Of a DNA stretch of 64,000 nt, positions 34,619 to 46,968 are shown in pieces. The translations under genes were made by a program, and so were the position numbers. The stretch lies in assembly GCA_008704415.1 (NCBI GenBank), contig VXIS01000150.1, positions 43,758-107,757 of the forward strand, read 5' to 3'. The first letter of the stretch is position 1. Every line of letters starts with the position of its first letter. The notes under the pieces were generated by a model. It was not told the origin of the DNA, did not search any database, and saw only the letters and a program-made list of their open reading frames with translations. Origin of the DNA: Sphaerosporella brunnea. Lineage: Eukaryota; Ascomycota; Pezizomycetes; Pezizales; Pyronemataceae.

Positions 34619-37600
34619 ATGCCAGCGAAAACTGCCGGAGCCCGCACCCGCCGAGCGCCAGCCGCCGGCCGAGCACCACGTGGGCGCGCCCGCGCCGCCG
34701 CCGCCGCCGCCGCCGCCGCCGAACGTGAAGTATCCGAGCCCCCCGCCGCGGCCACTCCAGAGCCCGAGCCGCAGGTGGAAGAGTACACGCCTCTGCAAAA
34801 GTCGTTGGCGTCGATATTCCAGCAAGCTCAGAAGACGACGGCGGGCCACCGGAAGCTGATCATCAATATGCGCGGAATCTTTGATCAGTGTCTCGCTGGC
34901 ACGGGCAGCATTGGATCCACGATCAGCGCCAGCGGCAGAGCTGGTGAGAAGATCTTTACGAAGGATCTTTGTAGGTTTCTGAACAGAGTTCTGGTTGTCA
35001 AGAAGAGTGAGGTCGTCGGCGATAGGTGTTTGAGATTGGTGGATGGCTTCGTCAAGAACTTGGTGGAAGGTATGTTGGACGCGCGGGTGTGCTGGTTGGA
35101 GGGCGCGGTATTGAAGCTGATCTGGGGGCCCAGGAAACAAGAAAAAAAAAGCTAGGCCGAAGGAGAAGGAAAAGGACGCAGACGGCGACGTGGAAATGGG
35201 GGAAGAAGAGGAAGAGGAGGAAGAAATCATAGACACCTCAGCTACCCGAATCGTGCTGCGCATCCTGAAATACGTTGTAGGGTTTCTGGGTTCGAAGGAG
35301 CGCAGCGTACGGTATCGGACGACACAGTTTCTTGCGTTGCTGTTGGTCAACTCTCTTCCGACATTTCCGTTCCAGTCCTGGAAGGTTGCCCTCAGCATCT
35401 TCCGACAGCTCCTAGCTGATCTTACGGAGCGCCTACACGATAAGGAAGCTATTGTCCGTGTGCAAGCTGCGATTGGATTGGTGAGGTTACTGGACATGGG
35501 AGTCACTCCAGCCAGCGATGCGGAGAACAGTGACGATGAGGAGGAGCCTGAGCTCGTGACCATTTTGCAAGAAGTGATGGCAAACGACCCAAGCTCGTAA
35601 GTGATCTAAACCCTTAGCCCTTTGTTCTCACTCTGACAATTGTAGTGACGTCCGGAGGACCATTTTACACAACATGGCGGCGACACCCACAACCCTTCCC
35701 TACCTTCTCGAGCGCTCTCGCGATGTTGATCCAGCCACTCGTAGAGCAGTCTTTAATCACCTCCTCCCATCAATTGGAGATTTCCGTCAGCTTTCCATTG
35801 TGATGCGCGAGCGGTTGTTGAGATACGGTCTAAATGACCGTGACGAATCCGTGCGCAAAGCTGCCAGACAGATGTTCAATTACAAGTGGATTGACGACAC
35901 GGAGGGTGATATCTTGGAAGTCTTGGAGCGCCTAGATATCACTAGTGAAGCCATCGAAGGTGGCCCCAAGTATCTCGCTCTCAAGGGATTATGGGAACAC
36001 CGAAAAGACGTGCTAAATGACATCCAATTCCCAGACGAATTCTGGGACAGTCTCACACCAGAGGGAGCTTTTCTGGCCCGCAGTTTCAATGATTACTGTC
36101 GCAACACATCGCCGCAGGAAGCCAAGAACCTCGATATAGATGAGCGCATGCCAGAGGTCACGAAACTTGCCCAACACCTGCAGCGGTATCTCAATAAGCT
36201 TGTGATGCTACTCCGTGAGGAGGATGAGGACGAAGCGGCAAATGTTGAGTTCATTGTGCTGCAGCTACTGCTGATCGCGCAGACTATGGACTACGGAGAC
36301 GAAATTGGTCGTCGGAGGATGTTTGCGTTAATGCGGGAGTGCCTGTCAATTGTGGAACTGTCGGAGCCGGTGACAAAACTGATGGTCCAGGGATTGAGAA
36401 AGCTATGCACAAGCGAGAGCGACTTCTGCTTGCTTATTCTTGAGGCGATTTCGGCCATCCAGGACTCTATCATTGGAGAGGAGGAGGAAGAAGACATAGG
36501 AGACGGAGAGGATAGTTTCCACTCTGCGCGAAGTGAAGCACGGGAAGAACTGGACACCATCACTGTGACGCCGATACCGCAGCAAGTAACGCGTGGGGAG
36601 CCCACCTCGAAAAAGCAGAAGATTGAACCGAGCAAGAAGCGCCGCAGAGAAAGCGATGACGAGGGTGAAGATGCCGACACGATGGATTTCGACGGCGAAG
36701 AGGATGAGGAGGCCGCAAATTTGTTGAAGGAACTCACTGTGAACCTTAGATGTCTCCACATTGCACGCTGCATGCTCGAAAATGTGGATGGCGGTCTTAC
36801 ATCAAATGCTCACCTGGTCACCATGCTCAATGGGCTTGTGGTGCCCGCTGTGCGGTCTCACGATGCCCTGGTCAGGGAACGCGGGCTCGGGTGTTTAGGA
36901 TTGTGCTGTCTGCTCGATCAGGTATTCTCTATCCTCTACACTCACAAGTATCTCTGCTAACCCATCCAGACTCTGGCCGAAGAGAACCTAGTACTCTTTG
37001 CACACTGCTTCAACAAGGGACATGAGAAGCTTCAGGTTGAAGCGTTGCAAATTATCTCTGACCTCCTCCTCGTCCATGGTTCAGCTCTGTTTGAGAGCGA
37101 CAAACGCACAATAGAGCAGAGGCATCTCTACCGCATGCTTGCTAAAGCCACCAAAATGGACGGAAACGAGGATGTGCAAGCCACTGCTGTTGAGGTGATA
37201 TGCAAGCTCATGCTGGGCCAGGTCATCAAGGATGAAGACGTACGCCCCCTCTCCCCAACGGACTATACATATGAACCGCTAACACCACATTGACGTACAG
37301 TTACTCAAAGTACTGGTGACCGCCTACTTCGACCCAGCCACAGCCAGAAACCAATCCCTTCGACAAACGCTCTCCTACTTCCTCCCGGTATTCTGTCACA
37401 GCGCTCCTGCAAACGCGTTGATGATGGCCAACATCGCTGTAACCGAACTCCACACCCTCATTGTCCTCCGTTCCTCGTTTGACGAAGGCGAGGACGAGGA
37501 CATGGTCTCACTCAACACCATTGCAGCTCACCTTGTGGAGTGGACCGATCCTCGTAAAACTGCACCCGCCGCAGAAAAGGACTGGACTACCCATGCCATC

Positions 37601-38056
37601 GTGGCCCGTGATGCGTTAGAACGGATTTGCGTGAACGGCTGCACGAAGGATGAAAGGAAACTGCTGGTGACGGGGTTGATTTCCAAGTGTTGCTTATCCA
37701 AAGATGCCGGGAAAGATCTGCTCAAGGAGGTCTATGAAAACGTCGTCCAGGCGATTGAGGCCAAGGTGATCAAGGAGGCACTGGGCAAGAACGCTCTGAG
37801 TAAGGTGGAGGTTACGGTTGGTAAGCTTCTTGCAGAGATCCAGCAGGAGGAAGGTGGAGACGAGACTGTTCTTCCTGCTGCCGATGGGGACGAAGAGGAA
37901 GGAGGGGAGGAAGAGGAAGAGGAAGAGGATGTCGACATGACAGTCATCCCTGAGAAGGCTGCCGAGGAACCAGAGGCCGAGGTGGAACCTGAACCTGAGG
38001 ATGATGATAGAACTCCGGTTGTCACGGAAGCTGAGGATGAGGATGATGATGAATAG
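34619..38056 (+). CDS. YCG1: Condensin complex subunit 3 (CAP-G / Ycg1 / Cnd3)
   Basis: Five exons, 34619-35069, 35134-35596, 35646-36921, 36970-37239 and 37301-38056, give 1,071 residues. Introns are 48-64 nt and all phases join. HEAT-type helices run through the protein; characteristic stretches are FFTKDL-like KIFTKDLCRFLNRVLVVKKS, EERLHDKEAIVRVQAAIGLV-like TERLHDKEAIVRVQAAIGLV, and AATPTTLPYLLERSRDVDPA. The C-terminus is strongly acidic. CAP-G with Brn1 forms the DNA-binding clamp of condensin and is needed for mitotic chromosome compaction in the nucleus. An N-terminal run of nine alanines (about residues 26-34), encoded by a GCC repeat at about 34691-34720, is unlikely to be conserved and may vary in length. 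Confidence 0.93.
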
Positions 38057-38389
38057 GGGGAATGAGCTGTGACGTTGAAATGGGAGGCCATACTGGGTTG
38101 TTTTGGGCTTTTTGTGTCTGTTTTCTTTCTGCGGTTTGTGGGTCCCGTAATTGCATAAATATCCACTGTTTGTCAAAGGGTTCTGGTTCAAATGAATATC
38201 ACGGTGACATTTTGGAGACCCAAAGCTCCGAATGTGCGATAAGATCTTTCCACAACCCTTGCAGGTTATCGCAATTCACCTCACCCACTAAAAGCAGGCA
38301 CTTATCAAGCGCCCTTCTTGTGAAACCAAACCTCACCACCACATCCACTCCCGCCCACTCGTCTCCCTCCACAACCACCAACCCGCAAC
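38057..38389. other. Intergenic region condensin to cysteine synthase
   Basis: The 333 bp contain the condensin 3' end and the cysteine synthase promoter; a C/A-rich leader precedes the ATG. No element identified. Confidence 0.5.
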
Positions 38390-39627
38390 ATGTTCCGCCA
38401 AAGCATCCGTCGCTTCGCGACCGCCGCGGAAAGTGCTTCGACTTACAATATCAAAGTCGGCAAAGTGCAGGGAAGGGTCAATGGTTTCGTCGGTGGTATG
38501 CGACAAATCCGCCCGACATTTGTTTCATCGCGTTTTTATGATGTGCTGACGTTCGCCGCTATAGCGGTTGGAAATACGCCGCTCATCCGCCTCAATAGGC
38601 TCTCTGACGAGACGGGCTGTGAGATCTTCGGAAAGGCTGAGTTCATGAACCCTGGTGGTTCCGTCAAAGGTCCCCCCCCCCCCCACGCGGCATCCCGATT
38701 TGCATGATCTCCGACTAATCATAGCCCGCTATAGACCGCGCAGCGCTGTACGTCGTCAAGGATGCGGAAGAGAAAGGGCTCATCAAGCCCGGCGGAACGG
38801 TAGTCGAGGGCACAGCGGGCAACACGGGTATCGGATTGGCGCATGTGTGCCGCAGCAAGGGCTACAAGTGCGTAATCTACATGCCGAACACGCAATCGCA
38901 AGGCAAGATCGACCTGTTGCGTCTTCTCGGAGCCGAGGTCTTCCCGGTCCCAGCTGTGGCGTTCGAGAACCCCGAGAACTACAATCACCAGGCCAAGCGC
39001 CACGCCGAAAAGCTCGAGAATGCGGTTTGGACAAACCAGTTCGACAACACTGCAAACCGCCGCGCGCACATCGAGACTACCGGCCCTGAGCTGTGGGCTC
39101 AGGCTGGCGGCGTGCTGGATGCGTTCACGTGCTCTACGGGAACTGGTGGTACCCTGGCGGGAATCACACGGTATCTGAAGGAGGTCTCGGATGGCCGCAC
39201 TGAGTGCTGGCTTGCCGACCCCCCGGGATCCGTCCTTTACAGCTACATCCAGAGCGGCGGAAAGCTGAGCGAGCGCTCCGGAAGCAGCATCACCGAAGGT
39301 ATCGGCCAGGGCCGTGTCACGGACAACTTGAAGCAGGAAATCAACCTGATCACGGATGCTCTGCACATTCCGGATGAGGAGACAATCCACATGGTGTACC
39401 GGCTGCTGGACGAGGAGGGACTGTACATGGGCGCCTCCTCGGCGCTCAACGTTGTCGCCGCGTACGAACTGGCGAAGAAGATCGGCCCCGGAAAGACCGT
39501 GGCCACTATTCTCTGTGATGGTGCGTATAGGTACGCGGACAGACTGTTCAGCAAGAAGTGGCTCAGGGAGAAGGGTCTTGATACTGCTATTCCCGCGCAT
39601 CTGGAGAGGTATGCGGTCTTGCCTTAA
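38390..39627 (+). CDS. Cysteine synthase-like PLP enzyme, mitochondrial type (Mcy1/Cys12 group)
   Basis: Three exons, 38390-38495, 38565-38669 and 38735-39627, give 367 residues; introns are 69 nt (GCTGAC branch) and 65 nt (contains a run of ten C right after the donor). The N-terminus [17 protein letters not shown] looks like a mitochondrial presequence. [13 protein letters not shown] begins the fold; the PLP-binding lysine is Lys70 in NPGGSVKDRAA. The phosphate-binding loop [15 protein letters not shown] and [15 protein letters not shown] are intact. The sequence resembles the fungal group of S. pombe Cys12 and yeast YGR012W (Mcy1) more than the main O-acetylserine sulfhydrylase, so cysteine synthesis from O-acetylserine and sulfide is the family reaction but the in-vivo role in this group is less certain. 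Confidence 0.9.
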
Positions 39628-42600
39628 AGCCACTTGAGGGAGACGGTATTGCGGCTGTAAATAGTCCTGTATTACCTTTTCATGTTATCATCTCTTACCT
39701 TTTTTTTTTTTTTCATCCTATTCTCTTCCTGTCTTTTTTTTTTTACTTCGAGGGGCTAGCTCTATTTTCTTTTTCTTTGCCGCTTTTTTTTGTTTTTTGT
39801 TTTTCTTGCATGCGTGCGATAAACCCCACTCCTGGAGTTCTGATTTGCGGCATTTTGTTTGTTGTTTGTTTCTATTATTCCTCTTTTATGTCACTTTTTT
39901 TTCGCTTTTTGTATGCAGAGGAAAAGGAAAAAGTTGTCGCCGGTGGTGGTGTGCAGGGAAAGAAAGTTCCATACCTAGATCAGCGAGATGCAGATTGTTG
40001 AATTTGTTTGGAGGGGGATGGGAATGGTTTGTTGTTTTGGAATCTACTACCGAATTGAATGAGAATTACTCCTTCTCCTCCTTTGATTTGGGTAATCTAG
40101 TTTCTCAAGTGGGAGAAAGGGAAGGGTTTTATCACATCACAGGGAAGATATGAACCATCTCAAGAGTCCCAAAAACATCATAAATTCTATTCCCACATCC
40201 ATTTCCGCCATCTCCCAACCATGCAACGCAAACGTGAGGTGTGCAAAGGATATAAATAAAAAAAATAGAAAAAAAAAATGCAAAGGGGAAAAAAGTAAGA
40301 CTTACCCCTCGAATTTTCCTGCACCAGCGTATCCATACGCAGGTACAAATTCGTCCGCCCTGATCCCTCTAATGATCAATCGCGCATCATTCTTAAGTGC
40401 AAATAGGAAAGAAAAAAAATAAAAAAAATTTTTCTTTCCAAATAGCATCATAGCCGACCCTTTCACCGATATCCCGGGGGGCAACGGCCACCTCCAGGCA
40501 CGGTCCATGGGGGAGAGTTCTAGCTCGTCATTACGGAGAGTTCCTGAATTGCGATCGGGTCAGTGAAAAAGGTTTAGTGACGGAGAGATAGAGGGAGGAA
40601 ACTCACCATCGAGTCGGAAGCCATAAACCCAGACATTCCAGACAAGATTCTCCCAAAGCCTCAAACATCGACATAAGAGATGGAGGTGTCAAACTTTCTT
40701 CGTGAGAAGATGAACCACACACTCCGAGTAGGTTCGAAGGGACAGAAAGGCACTGAGTAATTTTTTTTTCTAGGCTCTATAACCCGAGCTGGGCTTTACC
40801 GGCATGGAACCGGGCATCGCGACGTTACTCAAAAGTTCGGAAACACCCTGCCATCCAACACGCATCCTGTGGGATTCTACCACGCGACAGCCAGTACGCG
40901 ATAGATGCGTGGGGAGAGGGGACTCCACAATCCAAGTCGTCTGCGCGCCGTTCCAAGCCTCGCGCGCCACCGTGTGGATGAAACCCTTCCGTCTACCGCG
41001 CCAGAACTGGCCAGGCTGACGCCGGTATGACAGCAGCGTGTCAATACCGGCCTCTCGCCCTCATGGCGGGCAGGTCTCCAGGAGTAACATCCACAAGCTT
41101 GTTGGCTTCACGAGGGGGAGCAGCCTTGGCCGCTACACCGTCCGGTAGGGTTGGGGCCGGTTCATCATGACGGGCCTACCCCAGGTCCACTGCTGCAGGA
41201 AAGTACTCCAACCCAACCTGGCGCAAGCCCTGCGTCTGACAACTAGCACACGCCTTGATTTCATCCCTACCCGTCTGGGTAGGGAACATTCGATTCTGAC
41301 GGTCCGATGATCCATCGTACCCGTGCTAAATCTTTTCTTTTCATCGACCGCCTCGAGAGGCTCAAAGTCGGTTCTTCCAGCGGATTCACATATCTCGGAG
41401 GAGGCTATCACTTGTCAGCAAAGAGTCCATGACAGATGACGAAGACAACAATGGTGCGTGAAAGCATAGACGGAGGGAGGTAGCGATGGAGATGGGTATC
41501 AAGGAAGCATCGGGATGTGAAAAAGGATGTTTGCGTTGCGTGTTGAGATGGAGAGCTGAGAGGACAGGAGCTGGTTCGAAAGCGGGGGGGCTGGCTGCTT
41601 TTAAGGAGTCATGCGGCTTGGCGCGAGAGACTGTGTCCAGATCTCAATGGAGGCTAGCTTCCACCACCGCGGAAGCAGCAGCTCCAGCCGAGAATGCCAA
41701 GCCCTCGCTGACACACGCCGAAGCTACCGAACCCTGTGTGTTTTTTTTTTTTTTTGGTGGGATCGAGAATGCTGAAAGGCGGCGGCCATGCACGGGGGGT
41801 AGCCGCCTTTCACCGGGCATTCACGCGGTCACCATTCGCGCAGCAGAGAATTCCGAGTTTTCTGGCTGCCATGCGGTGTTCATTCCTCACAGTGCACCCT
41901 GGGCGTGAATGAAACGGCGCTTCTGCACGGGTACCTGAAGCGGGCTTTTCGCGGGAGTACTCGTAATTTCCGAAGATGAAAGCTGCTGAGGTGCTGAGGA
42001 GACTTTCCCCGGATTTCAGAAGGTTATCCTGCGACGTCGCTATTTCACACTTCCCATCTATCTGCCAGGCGAAGGCAAGAACAACGGTGAACGAACCAAT
42101 CGCTGGAGACGAAAGCATCGGCGACTGGGGGTTGCGTCGTAATTTGTGGCTGAGAGAAGACACGGCGGCGGGATGCAGCATGTCGTGATTGGAGGGTAGC
42201 GGGGGGGATCGCCAAATCTGGAGCCGTGTCAGCTGCGCTCAACGCTCAACTCCGACAACGTCCAGCAGCAGCAGCAGCAGCAGAAGCCATCGCCACTTTC
42301 GCCCGCTGCACGTCGTATTTGCATACTATGCAATTTCCTAAATTTTCCATGGCTGTTTCAATTCCCAGAACCAATATACCTGAATTCGTACAACCGCCAC
42401 TGCAATTGGAGGAGCGCGCGAATAAACACTCTCCATGCAGGTCCCCTCGTATCCCTGCCCGCACACGACCGACTGCTCTGGTCTCCGCAAAGTGAAGTGA
42501 AGTGAAGTGGCCTGGCAGGGAATTGCTCCAAGAATTGCCCTGCAGCGATCCGCTGGCTTTGGCGACTTGCCACTTGATATGTATTTGTTTTTGTTTTCTG

Positions 42601-43215
42601 TTGGAGTCTGTCTGTCTGTCTTCCTTCATGGCCACGACGGGACTGCATGGATTTCTTTGGTTTCTTGTCCGTGTTCGGCCGTGTTCGAATGTCGATCTCC
42701 TCCGCTGTTCTCTCTCGCTCTCTGCGTTGTTCCTGACGCGGGAGTTGCCCGTGCTTACATAAAGCCGACCTCGCACCCTCGTCCGGCCCTGTCGTTGCAA
42801 GCCAGCAGACCCCAGCCAGCCGTGCTTCAGAGCATGGCATGTATGCCCCAGCACGCGCTGCCGATCTTGTGCCTGGTTGCTTAAAGTGACCTGCATCCCC
42901 AAACAACCCGCTGCTGCTGCTGCTGCTGCTGTTGCTGAGCTTCGCGATCCACCTCCGACTGCAAGCCCCCCCCCCCCCCCATCCGCCTCATTGGCTTGAC
43001 ATCGGACTGTCCCAACCCACCCACCACACCACACCCCCACCCCCCCCCCCCCAAACCACCACCACCACCCTCTACCATACCGATCCGCATCGAAATCAAG
43101 CTCAAGGAAGAGCCTCGTCAATTCCTCCTCCCCGACTTCACCACCACCACCACCACCACCGCCCCCCAGCCGTTCCAGCCTCCTTCCAGCCAGCAGCCTC
43201 GCCAACTAGATAGCC
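39628..43215. other. 3.6-kb region with little recognisable content
   Basis: After the cysteine synthase stop there are T-rich stretches (39690-39920). A weak minus-strand spliced candidate lies at 40302-40688 (separate entry). A CAG run occurs at 42260-42280 and a GCT run at 42908-42935, in opposite sense on the + strand. C-rich and CAC-rich tracts at 42965-43170 lead into the next gene and are probably its leader. Other open frames show no family. Confidence 0.5.
40302..40688 (-). other. Candidate spliced coding region, unrecognised
   Basis: On the minus strand an open frame ending VWVYGFRLDG at 40607 is followed by a good 63-nt intron (40544-40606; GTGAGT donor, CACTGAC branch, CAG acceptor). 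The frame is restored into TLRNDELELSPMDRAWRW and stays open to TAA at 40302, ending YGYAGAGKFEG. A second good donor (GTAAGT) sits on the stop codon, so the message may continue. No ATG was found upstream in frame before a TGA at 40689-40691. The middle part FFYFFSFLFAL is hydrophobic. It may be part of a small gene or a spliced non-coding RNA; no family is recognised. Confidence 0.25.
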
Positions 43216-45438
43216 ATGATGGAGACTGAAGTCCCTCGACCTGCCCCCTCCCGCTACAAAACTGTTCGCAGGAAGCCCGCGACCCCCGTGGTCCCCGCAG
43301 CTTCCCAGCAACAGCAGCAGCAGGTGCCAGAATATGTAGCTGCTCCCATGCAGGGTCGTCAGCCACAGTCGATGGTGCAACAGCAACCTCTTTCGACACC
43401 GCTGATAGACCAGGTCGTGCAGTCGAATGAACAGGTACGGGCCAGTGGGGGATCTCCGCAGCGGCACCAATCCAAATTTCGAAAGATGTTGCGATTGAAC
43501 ACAAAGGACCATCCACCGCCATCTGCGGCTCAGCCTCAGACCGCGCCGCCTGTCGCTCAGCCTAGAAGGTCGGTGAAGGCTCCGGAGAGGTTCGTACAGT
43601 CAGACCAGAGCGATGAGGACCCAGAGAAACTGCGGGCTCGGGAGGAAGCATTTTTGGCCCTCGAAGGAAAGCGGCGTCCGCCAAGGCCTAAGAAGCCCGA
43701 ATTGGTCGATATGGTGAGTGGGAATCGATTCCTGTCAAATCCGGACCGTTTGCAGCCAATTCGGAACACGAGTGCTGACGACACGGGCGTCTACCGATAG
43801 CGCGACCCGGGCGACATCGAAATCCAGCTGTACCATGACAAGCACGGTCCGATCACGACTCGGATACACAACGACACGGATGCGTCGGCGTTGTTGATGA
43901 AGGTGCGACCCGGCCACGATCGATGCCTGTTGGAGTGTTGGCCAAGCTTGGGGATCCAGCGTCCGGTGCGCTACTTCGAGGTGGTAGTGGATGTGACGAA
44001 TACTTGGGATTTGGGTTCACCGTCGCATTTGCGCTTGGGAAAGAATGTTTGGGGGGAGTCTAGCTCCCGTCTCGAAGACTTCCCAAAGGCATTGACGGGA
44101 ATGGGGGGAACGACGTTCTACTACTTCGTCACGGCCGATAAAAAGTGGGCACGACGAACCCTCAGTCTCAGCGGCGGCGGTGTGCTCAGTCTCGCGCGAA
44201 AGGACAAACCCTCTTACGACAAAGATCATCTTCAGACTATCAATTTGGAGAATTTCGATATATATTCCTTCGCCGATACGTTTTCACCAAACAGTAAGCT
44301 GCGGTGTCCCACCAAGTTTTGCTTCGTCTTGAAGTCCCAGCATAAGCAGAGTTTGTTTGGTAAGGACTCGGTGTTTGCTCACTACTTTGCAACCGACGAC
44401 TTGACGTTGTTCACACACTGGTATGCTGTCATTCGGGACTCGAAGGCTCGGTTGATCGCTGAGAAGAAAGGTCTCGCGCCTTGGGTTGAAGCTGTCAAGG
44501 AAGATAAGATCAGTACTCCGCTGGATGAACGACTTAACCCCTTCGTCGATTCCTTGCCTAGTAGCCCTGCGCGAGGACGGGCTCACCCCAAGCCGCTTCT
44601 ATCACCGGAGGAACTTGCACAGCCGCCACCTTCGGTGGCAGAGATGCAACGGTCCAAGTCACTGCACCGTGGCAAGTCAGTGCGTACCGGCAGATCCGGC
44701 CGTTCTCCTTCAGTCCCCGTTCCAGGACAACCCACTGGCTTGATTGGCAACGTCCACCAAGAGGTGTTCGCGCCCGGCGGACTCCTCGGTTCAGATTATG
44801 AAGAGAAAAAGCGGTTGGCACAGATAAGGGACAAAGAGGCACGTAGCAGGGAAGGGATGCTGCCCAACAACAGCCTTTCTAGACCCTCCTCATCTGGTTC
44901 GCACCAGCAGCAGCACAGCGGTATCCATCGCAGCCGATCGGTTGCAAACCGTCCCACCACCGCCGAAAAGAACGGAACCCTCCTCTCTTTCGGCGCCGGC
45001 GAGATCAACTCCAAGCTCCCGCACCACGCCCCCATCCCTCGCGGACGCGCCCACACCGTGACCGAGCAGCAACACCAAAATGCAGGTGGATTGATCGGTT
45101 TTGCAACCTCACCGCGACCCGGCGAGGATGCGCCGCCTCCCATCCCGAACAACCCCATTCTCCGCCGCCCCACCACGGCCAAGAAACACGGTTATGTCTC
45201 GGAGGACGAAAGCCCCTTCACCGGCACGGGATTGTTAGCACAGAGCTTCCACTCTGCCGGCGCCGGTAACACGGGGCACGGAGTTAGGCTTCCGGACTCT
45301 GGTGGTCCGCTGGTGGATATGGGACCGCGCAGCGTCTTCGCCCCAGGCAGCTTGCTGGAACGGAGAGAGCGAGAGACGGGCGGCCCCGCCAGACCGGTCA
45401 TCGATAGAGATCCTAATAGCGATGTCAATGACGAGTAG
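43216..45438 (+). CDS. RA/PH-domain protein of unknown function
   Basis: Two exons, 43216-43713 and 43801-45438, give 711 residues; the 87-nt intron has a GTGAGT donor and a GCTGAC branch. The first 165 residues are Pro/Gln-rich and probably disordered. Residues about 170-235 (DIEIQLYHDKHGPITTRIHN, then LLECWPSLGIQRPVRYFEVV) resemble a Ras-association-like ubiquitin fold. Residues about 262-390 form a PH domain (TFYYFVTADKKWARRTLSLS, DIYSFADTFSPN, CPTKFCFVLKSQHKQSLFG, TLFTHWYAVIRDSKARLI). The C-terminal 300 residues are Ser/Pro/Arg-rich with an APGGLLG / APGSLLE pair. The RA-PH order recalls MRL-type adaptors, suggesting a membrane-linked small-GTPase or cytoskeleton role (inference). Two adjacent ATG codons start the frame; the first was taken. 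Confidence 0.8.
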
Positions 45439-46454
45439 AAATCGTCGTCTGATAGCAATTGTAGTATCGTCTAATCTTAATGGCCTTTTACGAGCTTTTC
45501 TCTTTTTTTTCCCCCTTCTTTCTTTTGGTCAAAATCCCTTTTGGTGCGGGGCGGGCAGAGGGCCGAAAAGAGCGATGTGTCAGTGTGTGTGAATTTTATG
45601 TTTCTTTCGTTGGCTTTGGGCTTCTGATACCTTTTTTTTCTTTCTTTTTTTTTTTTTTTTCCTCGTTTGGAAAACGGCTAGGATCCGTCTTTCTGTCTGG
45701 GAGAAAAAGGGGCGCGGTTTTTGACGTTCAATACTACTACCACCACCACGTGTTGGATGGCAGACCTCCTTTTTTCTTGTGTTTGTGCGTTTTTTTTTTT
45801 TTTTTAACGAGTTTATATGATGACGGGAGGGGGGGGGAGGTTTCTTTGGTTACTTATTATCGCAGCTTGCGGGCTTACGGACTTAGTTGCTTCTTCTTAC
45901 TTAAGTAGGTTAAGTTAAGTTGAGTTAACGTGTACCTATAAATCGATACCTATTCTATCTATAATCGAACCTATTCTACCTATTCGATATCGTTAACTTA
46001 CAGGTGAGTGAGGTGAATGAGTGGTGGGAGTGGTGGGCGGATATCACTCACTCGTTGGACCAAGCAGAAAAGAAGTATCGTATAACCCCCCACCTGCTAG
46101 TGCACAAATATCACTGCCACATTAAACAAAAAAAAAAAAAAAAAAAAAGGTAAACAAAGCCATCACAAAACCCAACCAACCAACACACGCAAGCAAGCAA
46201 GCAAGCAAGCAAAGCAAGTAACAGTACTTTTCTTTACCCCACCAACGCTGCGCTCCTCTTCATGGAAATGGCTGCCTAAGTAAATAAGTACACAACAATG
46301 ATAATGGCCAAAAACTATCACGAATCAAGCCGAATCAGCCGGCGAAACTAAAAGAGAAGAAAAAAGAAAAAGAAAAAGAAAAAAGTGCCGCCCAGCTCAA
46401 AATGTACGCGGACAGACAACGAGATAAAAAAACAAGGTGGGAAGAGAGAGTGAG

Positions 46455-46489
<35 letters not shown>

Positions 46490-46968
46490 ATTGCGACGAC
46501 GACGGCGACAAGGAAAAAGTAGAAGAAAGGGGCCAATTTGTTTTCAAAAAGCCAGCCCTTCCATCATCCCTCCTTCACACAGCACAACACCACACACCCA
46601 AAGAGGAAGGGATCAGTACACAGCTAAGTAAGTGAAAAAACCGCTACCCAAAGCCAGCCCCGACCGAACCCGTTGTTTAAAAGCATTCGCAGCAAGCAAG
46701 CAGCGGACCAACCCAAACCGACCGACCGACCAACCAACCAACCAGCCCACCAAACAACCCAAGGCCCCAACTCCAAATCCATTATTCGCACACAACACGG
46801 ACAGAGATAAACTTCCACAGCACAATACTTGATGACGAAAAACCCCACCCCATACCCAATCTCCAATCAAAAATGAACAAATTGCCCTTATGCCAATGCT
46901 TCATTCTGCACAGCCCAAGCCAGTTCAAACGCAGCAGCAATGCACCTAGACGATGGTCGGGACTGAGA
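45439..46968. other. Convergent intergenic region rich in simple repeats
   Basis: This 1.5-kb gap lies between the 3' ends of the RA/PH gene and the NRP1-like gene. It holds several T runs (45640-45660, 45790-45805), A runs (46128-46148; A29 at 46457-46485), a CAAG tetranucleotide repeat (about 46190-46215) and an AT-rich block at 45920-46000 flanked by AGTTAACG / CGTTAACT. No gene recognised. Confidence 0.55.
46457..46485. repeat. A29 homopolymer
   Basis: Twenty-nine A in the convergent gap, about 485 bp downstream of the NRP1-like stop. Confidence 0.95.

Noticed and set aside
42246..43205. 319-codon minus-strand frame opposite the RA/PH gene leader
   Set aside because: Gly/Trp and Ala runs come from C-rich, CAC and CAG tracts on the + strand; no domain.
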